Of a stretch of DNA of 64,000 bases, positions 44,555 through 54,087 are shown in pieces. A model generated the notes under the pieces. It saw only the letters and a list, made by a program, of their open reading frames with translations, was not told the DNA's origin and made no database searches. Source of the stretch: Megascapheus bottae (Eukaryota > Chordata > Mammalia > Rodentia > Geomyidae); contig JANJXV010000004.1 in NCBI GenBank assembly GCA_024803745.1, positions 45,445,358-45,509,357 on the forward strand. The letters are read 5' to 3'. A program made the position numbers and the translations under genes. The first letter of the stretch is position 1. Each line of letters begins with the position of its first letter.

Positions 44555-45411
44555 GAAGCTTTAGAACAGCAGATGCTGGAGGGATGTGGCCAGGAGGGAT
44601 CACTCTTGGTGGGAGTGTAAACTGGTTCAACCACTCTGGTAAGCAGTATGGTGATTCCTCAGAAAACTAAACATAGCACTCTCCTATGACCCAGCAATTC
44701 CACTCCTTGGCGTTTACCCAAATGTCCAGAAACATGGACACACTAAATCCACTAGCACAACAATGTTCATTACAACACTATTTACCATAGCAAACATATA
44801 GAACCAACCCAGATGCCCCCCAGTAGATGACTGGATTAAAAAGATGTGGTAATTACACACAATGGAATTCTGTGCTGCCATCAGAAAGAATAACATCACC
44901 CCATTTGTAAGGGAATGAAAAGACTTGGAAAAAATCATATTAAGTGAGGTAAGCCAGACTCAAAGGAACATAGGCTCAATGATTTCCCTCATTTGTCATA
45001 ATCAGTAGAAACCTTGGGTTCTCCTAGCAGAGGTTTACAATAGAGCAAAACCTAGATACATAAAGCCATATAGGATGAGACTAAATGAAAGGATCCCCAG
45101 AATATGGAAACAAAATGGTTATCTTATGTGATTGTTGTTCTTACTGTATTGTGTTATTTCTCTTCTCTTTTGTTGCCCTTTGGTTAATCTCATATTGTTA
45201 CAGTATCTGACTTTGTTACCTGGTTTATTGTATATATGTTTATTTATTTATTTGAAATAGAAAAGGGAAGGATGATAGGGAGGGAAATAGGGACAAATAT
45301 ATGAGATGGGGTATCAATGTGTGAGAAGTAATGCATGTACTATCTGGTGAATGTAACTGTAATCCCTCTATACATTACAATTTAAAAAGAAAAGAAAAAA
45401 AAGAGCTTTAG
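44555..45411 (+). mobile_element. 5'-truncated L1 3' end
   Basis: Starts in the ORF2 C-terminal region (gtgggagtgtaaactggttc, ctatgacccagcaattccac) and runs through the 3' UTR to an A-rich end near 45400. The frame is broken. Candidate flanking repeat: agaagctttag (44554-44564) and agagctttag (45402-45411). It adjoins the SINE on its left. Confidence 0.92.
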
Positions 45412-45876
45412 GAAGATGCATCAATGGGATAGAAGTGGAAGCGCCCAGGCAAACAGATATCTCCTTCTTATTACAATTTCCCTTTACAAATGCAGAACTT
45501 TCCACACTCTAGAGGTGAGGACCCTTACAGTATATCAAGGATTCAACAATGGTTTTGCATACTCTCTAAATAGAATCATATTATCTCTGAGGCTGGATGC
45601 TAAAAAGATGAAATATCTAGCTTTCCCCTGGCCTTTTTCACTTCCTCTCTAAAGGAAATGGTTTGAACTCGATAAAAGACATTGAAGAGCCCTTCCCACT
45701 TACATTTAACCTATCCCAGCTTGTATTTCCAGTGAGAGAAAGGAAGAAAAAATGTGTTAAATCTAAAGAAGACATTGTATTTATAACGGATTTTAAAGAA
45801 GGCATTGTTTCTGTGGAGTATTTTAAAGGCACTCTTCTAACCTCCAGGATATTTAGTGCATGCAATGAGCTAAATG
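45412..45876. other. Unique noncoding sequence
   Basis: No gene recognised. Confidence 0.5.
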
Positions 45877-45932
45877 TACACACACACACACACACACACA
45901 CCACCACCACCACCACCACCACCACCACCACC
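45877..45932. repeat. Compound (CA)n(CCA)n microsatellite
   Basis: About 13 CA units switch directly to about ten CCA/ACC units. Confidence 0.97.
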
Positions 45933-45949
45933 ACTGCCTCTACCAAAAC

Positions 45950-46234
45950 CAAGTTCATATACTGAAATCCTAATCTTCAGTATGATGTTATCAGGGGTCA
46001 GGCACATTTGAAGATAATTGAGTCATGAGGGTCACACTCTTATTGTGAGACTAGTATCTCATAAAAAGAGGCTATAGAGCGTTCTCTGTGCTTTCTACCA
46101 TGGGAGAATACACATCGACTCTGGTGATCTGCACAGCAGGTGCAAACCCTGGCCAGAAACTATGCTGGCACCTTAATTTAGATTTCTCACTTTTAGACCT
46201 GTATTCTTTGCTTATTTATAAGTTGTTTGTCAAG
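45950..46234 (+). mobile_element. MLT1/MST-like MaLR LTR remnant, part 1
   Basis: A diverged LTR of the ERVL-MaLR type: ttcatatactgaaatcctaa, gataattgagtcatgagggt, ctcataaaaagaggctatag, accatgggagaatacac, tatgctggcaccttaattta, then the end region cttatttataagttgttt. It has no coding sequence. Confidence 0.78.
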
Positions 46235-46447
46235 GGCGGGGAGTTTGGCCTAGTGGTTAAAGTGCTTGCCTAGCATGCATGAAGACCCGGGTTTGATTCC
46301 TCGGTACCACATACATAGAAAAAAGCCGGAAGTGGTACTGAGGCTCAAGTGGTAGAGCTGTAGCCTTGAGAAAGTCCAAGGACAGTGCTCAGGCCCTGAG
46401 CCCAAGCCCAGGACTGGCAAAAAAAAAAAAATAAGTTGTTTGTCAAG
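46218..46447 (+). mobile_element. Young IDL-Geo-type SINE with perfect 17-bp duplication
   Basis: The dimer occupies 46235-46430, with A box in tttggcctagtggtt, B box region ggtttgattcc, Geo monomer and a 12-base A tail. The repeat ATAAGTTGTTTGTCAAG is at 46218-46234 and 46431-46447. It cut the MaLR LTR near its 3' end. Confidence 0.97.
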
Positions 46448-46682
46448 AGTCTTCTAAATTAAGGAAGTACTAATAGACATTACAAGATGGCTAGTGAGAT
46501 GGGATCTAGAATTTCAAACAGAATCACCATTTTGTAATAAATGGGTGAGAAAGTATGTAAGAGCATCTGTGAGACAGGCTGGCGGGAATAATTAAAAGGT
46601 CTCTTCTAATGGGGAATCAGTCACACAGATATACCTAACTCAATGGCTGAACATCCAAAATACTGTTTTATACCCGTTCATT
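46448..46682. other. LTR 3' remnant and unique sequence
   Basis: The first bases finish the split LTR. The rest holds nothing I recognise. Confidence 0.4.
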
Positions 46683-46965
46683 TCAGTTTTGTTTTTGGTT
46701 TGTTTTTGTTGGTTGTTTGCTGGAGCCAGGACTCTCTCTTGAATTTAAGACCAGGCATTGTCTCTTAATCTTTTTACTCAAGACGGTATTCTACCACTTG
46801 AGTCACAACTCCATTTGCAGCTTTTTGCAGTTAAATGGAAATAAGAATCTCTTGGACTTCCCTATCTGAGCTGGGTTTGAACCTCGGTCCCCAGATCTCA
46901 ACCTTCTGAATAGCCAAGATAATAAGCATGAGTCACGGGCCCCCAACCTCTCAGTTTGTTTTTGA
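46683..46965 (-). mobile_element. B1-headed composite SINE, diverged
   Basis: The minus-strand Geo monomer (complement of ttctaccacttgagtcaca), linker (ttaaatggaaataagaatct) and head (gaatagccaagataataagc) fill about 46716-46948. Flanks tcagttttgtttttgg and tcagtttgtttttga form an imperfect direct repeat. Confidence 0.87.
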
Positions 46966-47625
46966 GGACAGAAAGTTGGTTGCCTTCCATCTTGTCTTGC
47001 TTTCTATTTATGTTCTATTAGCATCTAAACCTTCAGCTTCAGTTGTTTCTATTTTACATCATCTCCAATTGTAAAATGAAAGTAATTGTGCTTCCCGAAG
47101 GCCCCATTATTTGTTACCATTTCACAGTAGTTTTGTATAGTTCAAATAATAAATCCTTCACTAAAATTGCCCATTCTTCTCTCTGCAGCTATCTGAAGTG
47201 ATTTTTCCTAAACTGCATAATATCTAGCTATGACAACACCCGTAAATGAAACAAGAAATGGCAGGTTGTCCTGTCAGCAATACACAGAGAAGTTGATTGG
47301 AGTGAATTAATTTGTCTATTTTGCCCTTTTTTTTCTTATGTAGGGATGAAGCTACAGAGAAGGATTTTTGGTTGATGTTATTGTTTTGTTCTCAAAGCTT
47401 ACAAAAGAACTGAGCAGTAATTCAACATTAGATTAGGAGCATTCCATGGAACTGTTATCTGTTGTATAGGAATACCTGTTTAATGACGCACCATAATTAC
47501 ACATCTACTTTGTGCTGGACCCTCTGCCAGTATCTGGTAAATAACAAGCTGGGTAAATTTACTTGGAAACATTTGATCCTCTTGCTTCTTGCTTTTAAGA
47601 TTTATTTAGTGGGCCCAAGAATCTT
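46966..47625. other. Unique noncoding sequence, no gene seen
   Basis: No element recognised. Confidence 0.5.
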
Positions 47626-47728
47626 GGCTGGGAAGTGGTGCCGTGGCTCAAGTGGTAGAGCGTTAGCCTTGAGCTGACGAGCTCAGGGACAGCACCAAGG
47701 CGCAGAGCTCAAGCCCCATGATGGATCA
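47626..47728 (+). mobile_element. Solitary Geo-type monomer
   Basis: A complete right monomer (gggaagtggtgccgtggctc to agctcaagccccatgatgg) with an A-rich tail and no head. It shows that this unit can occur alone, as a truncation product or an independent transcript. Confidence 0.85.
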
Positions 47729-47768
47729 AAGAAATTAATAAATAAAACAAAATAAAATGGATAAATAA

Positions 47769-48031
47769 AACCAAAGGTCTAAGCTAGGCACTGGTGGCTC
47801 ATACTTGTAATCCTCGCTACCCGGGAGGCTGAGATCTAAAGATCACCATTCAAACCCAACCTTGGCAAGAAAGTCTGTGAGACACTTATTGCCAGTTAAC
47901 TACCAGAAAGCTGGAAGTGGAACTATGGCTGGCAGTGGTAGAGTGCTAACCTTGAGAACAGGAGCTCAGGGACAGTGCCCAGGCCCTGAGTTCAAGCCCC
48001 ACAACCAACAAAAAAAAGAAAAGAACCAAAG
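47769..48031 (+). mobile_element. B1-headed composite SINE
   Basis: Head (ggcactggtggctcatactt, gctacccgggaggctgagat), linker, Geo monomer and A tail are all present. The 8-bp repeat aaccaaag is at 47769-47776 and 48024-48031. It is tandem with the solitary Geo monomer. Confidence 0.93.
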
Positions 48032-48980
48032 ACATGAAAGAGCTCAGTTTGTTCAGGGGTCTGTAGCTATTCACAGTGGGGAAACATTAAAACAGGTGTG
48101 AGCTGCCAGAAGACACAAGATCGAGAAGTGGTTGCGAAGGTCTTGTGGGCTTAAAGAGATCATCAGGAGCTAAATCAGAAATGATTTCAGAAGTAACTTG
48201 AGAACTAACTTTAATCATCTGTTCTTCCTCGTAAGTCATGGACCATGACGACAGCATGTTTGCAGGAGAGTAAAATGATAGGAATTTTATTTTAGAGACA
48301 GTTCTAGCATTGGGATGGCATTAAAACTGGAGGCAAGAGAAGAGTTAGGAAAACAATTTATGGGCTGGATGAAATAATTTAACAATGATGACCCTCAACT
48401 AAGACCATAAGAGTAGAGGGAAAAGAAAAGGCATGACAAAACACTATTCATGGATTACAGTCATGATTAAGTGCTTAGTTGAGCACTGGAGTTTAGAGAA
48501 GAAAATGTATAATAATGCCCAGGTTTCCTGCCCAGGTTTCCAGCTTGAGTTATTTAGGAGAAGGGGAAGCTCTCAATAAGTTGATGGCAAGCAAGACGTA
48601 TGCTATTATTATACTATATTATACTATACCTAAGGACAACCAAGTGAATATAAGTGTCTAAAGCTGAGAGAAAGTATCAGGACTAGAAATATTGGTCTGA
48701 GCATCTTCTATAATACAGATAAGAGGTGAAAACATTGAGAATACACAATGGCAACTAGAATGATTATATGTATGTACATATTTTTCTAAGTTCATGGATG
48801 TAGTTGAACTCTCAAAAGAGGGTGTTGGATCTACTCGACAGGTTCAGAGCCCATTAAGTTATTAACATTCCTGAGAAGGTTATTAAGTTATTAGAGGCAA
48901 ACCAGAGAGCACTTGGTAGGATTAGAGTTTAACTTTCCCACACACAAAAAAAGCAGACAAGCAAACAAGCTGGGAAGGAG
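48032..48980. other. Unique noncoding sequence, no gene seen
   Basis: No element recognised. A small TATTA-type simple repeat is near 48603-48627. Confidence 0.5.
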
Positions 48981-49018
48981 AGAAAGAAGGAAGGAAGGAA
49001 GGGAGGGAGGGAGGGAAA
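48981..49018. repeat. (GGAA)n/(GGGA)n simple repeat
   Basis: Pure purine tetranucleotides. Confidence 0.93.
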
Positions 49019-49249
49019 AGAGCAGGAGGAGCCCTCTCCCATTCCAACTACATTTCTCTACACCATTTCCAATTCAAAAGATTTCTGTTTATCCCAATGG
49101 TCACATTTTCTAAAAAGTACTCACAAGCTTGCTCTAGCTATATTAGGTTGATCTACTTCTGATAGTAGCTATAGCTACTCATACTTTAGAAACAGCAACA
49201 CAAAGTGGATTGTTCTAAAGATGGAGTCCCTTCATGTCTGAACTGAATT
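49019..49249. other. Unique noncoding sequence
   Basis: Nothing recognised. Confidence 0.45.
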
Positions 49250-49425
49250 ACTGCCAGATACTCCTTTATGTGACAAATACTTATGAAACACTGCGTGCCA
49301 GTTATTGTTCTAAATACTTTGTGAAAACTAACTTATGTAATTATTGTGGTAATTTTTTTAATAACTGGAACTATTCTTTCCGTGCCTATATACTCATCCC
49401 ATTACAAGTGCTTTGATCATCCTCA
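49250..49425 (+). mobile_element. Probable MIR SINE
   Basis: Diverged MIR 5' and middle part: gaaacactgcgtgccagtta, ttgttctaaatactttgtg, then aacttatgtaattattgtgg. The conserved core is degraded. Confidence 0.6.
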
Positions 49426-49624
49426 CAATTACAGGTGGTTTCTATCCTCATCTCTTTGAAAGTGGACCACCTTGATTTGCTTTGATCACTTTAATCTAAG
49501 AAAAATGATATTTTGTGACATCAAGGTCTGGACTTCCAACAACCTTACAATTCAACATCTGCTTTTGCCTTCTTGTTTCCTGACATTGCTTATGGAAAAA
49601 TCAAGGAGGTAAGCCTTCTCTCCA
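49426..49624. other. Unique noncoding sequence
   Basis: Nothing recognised. Confidence 0.45.
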
Positions 49625-49853
49625 GGGGGAGGAGCAGTGCTTGAACTTGAACTTGGGGCTCAGGGCTTTGCACTCTCAATTAACGTTCTTGCTCATGGCT
49701 GGTTCTCTACCATTTGAATCATATCTCTAAATTAATTGGTTAATTGGAGACCGAGTCCTATAGATTCTTCTGCCCAGGCTGGCTTTGAACTGTTCTTCCA
49801 AGTTTCCACCTCCTGAATACCTAGGGTTACAGGTGTGAGTCTCAGACCCCCAA
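49625..49853 (-). mobile_element. B1-headed composite SINE, old
   Basis: The Geo monomer complement (cagtgcttgaacttgaactt), linker (taattggagaccgagtccta) and 7SL head (cctgaatacctagggttaca) are recognisable with many changes. Confidence 0.84.
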
Positions 49854-50008
49854 CTGAGGCAGGCTTTCTTAAGAATAAGAAAGCATATGAAGAGGAAGCC
49901 AGCCAACAGATAGCATCAACTCTCAGACACAGGAGGGAACCAGTCTGTGGTCACCAGAAATGTACAAGCGAGAATGATTGGTTTCTGTACCCAAAAGGGG
50001 GTGGGGAA
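49854..50008. other. Unique noncoding sequence
   Basis: Nothing recognised. Confidence 0.45.
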
Positions 50009-50162
50009 GTCCAGGAGTGTGGCCTAGTGGTAGAGTGCCTGCCTAGCATACATGAGGTGCTGGGTTCAATTCCAAGGTACATACACAGAAAAAGCCGGAA
50101 GTAGTGCTGTGGTCCAAGTAGTAGATCAAGAGCCTTGAGAAAGCCCAAGGACAGTGCCAGTA
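50009..50162 (+). mobile_element. IDL-Geo-type SINE, 3'-truncated
   Basis: Left monomer (gtgtggcctagtggtagagt, B box ggttcaattcc at 50063-50073), linker and half of the Geo monomer up to ggacagtgcc. The end with its B-box-like motif and A tail is missing. Confidence 0.9.
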
Positions 50163-50470
50163 ATCATCTAAAGTATCTGGTCCTGGCACAAACTTCTAGC
50201 CCACATAATCATATGCTTGTAAATGTTTTTAAAGACTCTAACATTTGAGGTAACATTTTGAAATGCTATAAAACTGATATAATTAGCCATTATTATTTAT
50301 ATGTCAATTTCATATCAATGTTTTATTTCAAACTTCAGAACTATGCTCTAAATTAGACTAATATACTTTTCTTTATTATATCTTTCTTTAGTTTGGTACT
50401 ACAGCTTAGTACACTCATAAAGACAATGAGATTCTTTCCAATTTCTTCTACACCATAAAACAATTTAAAT
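50163..50470. other. Unique AT-rich sequence
   Basis: Nothing recognised. Confidence 0.5.
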
Positions 50471-50689
50471 AGAATTACCCATTTCTTTTTTTTGTGCCAG
50501 GCCTGGAATTTAAGGCCTAAGCACTGTCCTTGGGCTTTCTTAAGGCTAGAGCTCTACCACTTGAGCCACAGCACCATTTTTGGCTTTTTCTATGTATGTG
50601 GTACTAAGGAATCAAACCCAGGTCTTCATACATGCTAGGCAAGCACTCTACAAGTAGGCCAAACCACTGGCCCAGAATTATCCAGTTCT
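50471..50689 (-). mobile_element. IDL-Geo-type dimeric SINE with target duplication
   Basis: The dimer at about 50487-50673 has all parts. Direct repeat agaatta(c/t)cca(t/g)ttct at 50471-50486 and 50674-50689 with two mismatches. It is somewhat older than the perfect-repeat copies. Confidence 0.93.
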
Positions 50690-51730
50690 TAAAGATTCAT
50701 TAGTACATATCCATAAAATTAGCTAGGCTTTAAGGCCTCATTTACTATAGTTGTCTTACTCACTTTCAATCTATTATCTTTGTCTGCTAATCAATTCATT
50801 TTACTACTATTTAGCTATTTGCATTTTAATCTGTTGAAATGTCACACATATTGATATTTGCACTGACAGAAAATCTGAAGCTATGACCTTTGTCTTGTTT
50901 GATAACTGTCATAACAGCCACAAAAATAATTCAAGGTACAGTTATATTTCAAATTACTTTGCTGACAATAAGAGCTTAATCTTGATGTTGGTGGCATGCT
51001 ATTTTACAATCTACCAGTAGGTGGAACTCTGATATTAAACCCAAAGTAATCTGTTTAATATTACCTCATTTCCCTAATTGCTTCTCATCTCCTATGTTGA
51101 AAGGATAGATTCTACCTAAAATCCAACCACTTGAATAAAAAGAAAATAAGTCAAAAAAATATATTCATGTATTTCAAGTGAAAATATTTTTGTATGTAGA
51201 AGACTTATTTATCTACCATAAAGTAAACACAGCGTAATACTGCAGATTAAAATATAATGCCCATGTCAAGACAAGACAACTAAAAGCATAGTCAGAATAT
51301 GGTTGTGCAGGAACATAACTAAATCTTGTACATTTCTGAATAGAAATTTAGACCACTAACTACTTAAATTCAGTAGTCTGAAACTTCCCCTGATTTTTAG
51401 GAAATTTACCTCCAGTGGGATATTCTAAAAATTCAAGTTAAAATATTTTAAACACATACATATGAATACAGAAAAAGATAGAATACTATTAATACTTTGA
51501 TATTGACTCTGAATTGTGAGAACAATGGCTTTATATGTTGTGTCTTCTTTTTAAAACATTCAAATTTATATTTCAAATTCCTTCAAGAATCCTGATTTGT
51601 TTTCATCATCAAAGGAATAATATTTTTCAGAATATCATTGGCACTATTCTTATAATGTAGTTAGATAATAATAAATGAACATTAAATTAATGAATGATAA
51701 TGCAATGACCTTTTATTTAAAATCTTCCAG
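50690..51730. other. Unique AT-rich sequence, no gene seen
   Basis: About 1 kb with no recognisable element and few open frames. Confidence 0.55.
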
Positions 51731-51966
51731 GAGCTGGGTTCCAGTGGATCACAGCTGTAACCCTAGCTACTCAGGAGGCTAAGATCTGAAGAAGATGGTT
51801 CAAAGCCAGCCCAAACAGACAAATCCAAGACCATTGCCTCCAAATAACCAACAAAAAGCCAGAACTGGGGGTATAGAGATGTAGCTCAAGTGATAGCATG
51901 CCGGCCATGAGCAAAAAAAAACAAGTCAAGTGTGTGAGGCCCTGAGTTCAAGTCCCACTATCAGAA
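51731..51966 (+). mobile_element. B1 head joined to a tRNA-like monomer without the Geo insert
   Basis: The head (cagctgtaaccctagctact, caggaggctaagatctgaag) is followed by a right unit with A-box-like gatgtagctcaagtgatagc, a run of nine A, then gtgtgaggccctgagttcaa with a B-box-like end. This right unit resembles the simple monomer at 29728 more than the usual Geo monomer. Confidence 0.82.
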
Positions 51967-52094
51967 CATACAAAAACAAACTTGCCATGGCATTCAGTGA
52001 CTTTTTTTGTCACTTGGACAAAATACTGGAAAGCAGAACTTCCTATCTGCATGGCAGACAGGAAATGGAGTGGAATAGTAACATAATGGAAGTA
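51967..52094. other. Unique noncoding sequence
   Basis: Nothing recognised with confidence. Confidence 0.4.
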
Positions 52095-52263
52095 GGACAA
52101 GCTATAGCCTCCACAACAGGCCCCAGGTAACCTGTGTCCTCCAAACAGGCCCCATCTCCCATTGTTTCACTGGATTCCAACAGTCTGTTGAAATGTTACA
52201 TCCATCAGTGGATTGAACCATTCATGAGGTTAGGGTCCTCACATGTCATCACTTTGATAATGC

Positions 52264-52304
<41 letters not shown>

Positions 52305-52380
52305 CAGATGTGCTTTGCTAATCTCCCAAGTGTGTCTCAGGTCCATAAAGCTGGTCATTAAGATTAATCAAGATTAATTA
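52095..52380 (-). mobile_element. Probable ancient mammalian repeat with an internal (CA)n
   Basis: Shows a familiar old-repeat order: aggccccatctcccattg, catcagtggattgaacc, catgaggttagggtcctcac, then after the CA run taatctcccaagtgtgtctc and ctggtcattaagattaatc. Name and strand are uncertain. Confidence 0.5.
52266..52302. repeat. (CA)n microsatellite
   Basis: About 18 pure CA units. Confidence 0.97.
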
Positions 52381-53154
52381 TGAGATGTATTTTTCATCAA
52401 AATATATAATTGCAGGCCTCAAGGGAGAAAAGAGACATTGAAAGAAGAGCAGGATGCTAAGGAAAAGGATAGTGACCAGAGGTTCAGTATTGGAACGGTA
52501 GTAAATCATCTTTGTCTCTTTTTTTCTTAATATGGTGATTCATCCATTGGAAGGCTGAATGAATTTGTTCGTTCCTACTGCCTTCTGGATGGAAGGAGAT
52601 TTCTGTGGGTGGGAAGAAGGAAGGCTCTAGAATCAGGGGAGTAGCTGACTCTTGAGAGAGAACCAGAAGGTATGCCAGCATGAATCTGTGAGCCGTGATA
52701 GCCCTTTAGACAGCAGAATTTGTAGTTGCTCACTGAGCCAGACTGAAAAGACTAAAATTGATGAGGATAGCTTTTATCCCTTTGATGAACATTTTATTAA
52801 GACATGTTACTATTGACAAGCCCTTGGTCAGAGTTACCATCAAATTGAATTTTATGTCACCATTTTTTTTGTTTCTTTGTGCATACACTCTGGTTTCTTG
52901 TGAGAAACAAGATGTCTTGGGGCCTGGGCTCTAAGCCCTGGGCTAATGGGAATAAAATGAGATTTTACAGGCCAGTGGGTCAGTTCTAAGAAAAGATGAA
53001 AAGTAAAAAAATTCAGAGGACACAAATCAAGGAAGGACAATCAATTCACACAACTTCAGTAGGGAGGTTCCTGGGCAATGAACGGCACCGTAATTAGCAT
53101 GATGCTTTTAGTTCCATGATTTTATTTACTTCTTTCGGAGGGTAACTTGCATAA
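52381..53154. other. Unique noncoding sequence, no gene seen
   Basis: Nothing recognised. Confidence 0.5.
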
Positions 53155-53395
53155 AATTCACAAGGAGTTTTTTTGTTTTTGTTTTTTGGGGATTTTTTGC
53201 CAGTCCTGGACCTTGAACTCAGGACCTGAGCACTGTCCTTGGCCTTGCTCAAGGCCAGAGCTCTACTACTTGAGCCACAGCACCACTTCTGGCTTTTTTT
53301 CTGTGTATATGGTACTAAGAATTGAACCTGGGTCTTTGTGCATGCTAGGCAAGGACTCTACCACTAGGTCAAACTCCCAGCCCAGAATTCACAAG
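53155..53395 (-). mobile_element. IDL-Geo-type dimeric SINE with 10-bp duplication
   Basis: The minus dimer at about 53190-53383 has a long A-rich tail (T/TTTTG on plus). The repeat aattcacaag is at 53155-53164 and 53386-53395. The 84-codon frame across it is just a translation of the SINE. Confidence 0.94.
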
Positions 53396-54057
53396 TTGTA
53401 AGGAGAGATGTTGACAATTTTTGAATATAGCCGCCTAGTGCTGCGTTACCACAATCCTGTCATACAACAACTATATCATCTATATCTACATCTATACCAT
53501 CTCTGAAGAGTGGGTGACACCATTGTTAGTACCTTCCCCTGGAGCTCATGTTTCAGACAGTGACAGAACATGTTCCCTACAGAAAGCTGTGACAAACAAA
53601 GGGTGCCAGAGAAATGATACAGTATTTGAACTTGAGACTATTCTGATAACCTAGGCTATCAGGTTATCATACACACAGAGTCCAGGGAAGTTGAAGCTCA
53701 GAATCGAGAAACAAGATGGGAGGACAAAGTAAAAAACAAACAAAACAAAAAACTTGGACAACACAGAAGAAATGGGAATGAGCAAGAAAAAAGGAAGGCC
53801 AAGTGTAAGTATGCACTGGTATTTTTTTTATTTTTCTAAAATAATCCAAATAGAGAGAATGATAAGGGGAGATTATACAGCAAAAGCAACTAGGATTATC
53901 AGGGTGCAAAGGAAGATAAATGAAAGGGGGCAGATCTCTCACTTACTCTTGGTGAAGCCCTAAGTTTTTCTATCGCCCATGTGATATTTTAAAAATACGG
54001 AACATTTGTATTAGAAACCTAGTAGTTCTCAATCTTTGGGATATGTGTATTTGTATG
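53396..54057. other. Unique noncoding sequence
   Basis: No gene recognised. Confidence 0.5.
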
Positions 54058-54087
54058 TGGTGTGTGTGTGTGTGTGTGTGTGTGTAG
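54058..54087. repeat. (GT)n microsatellite
   Basis: About 14 GT units. Confidence 0.95.
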
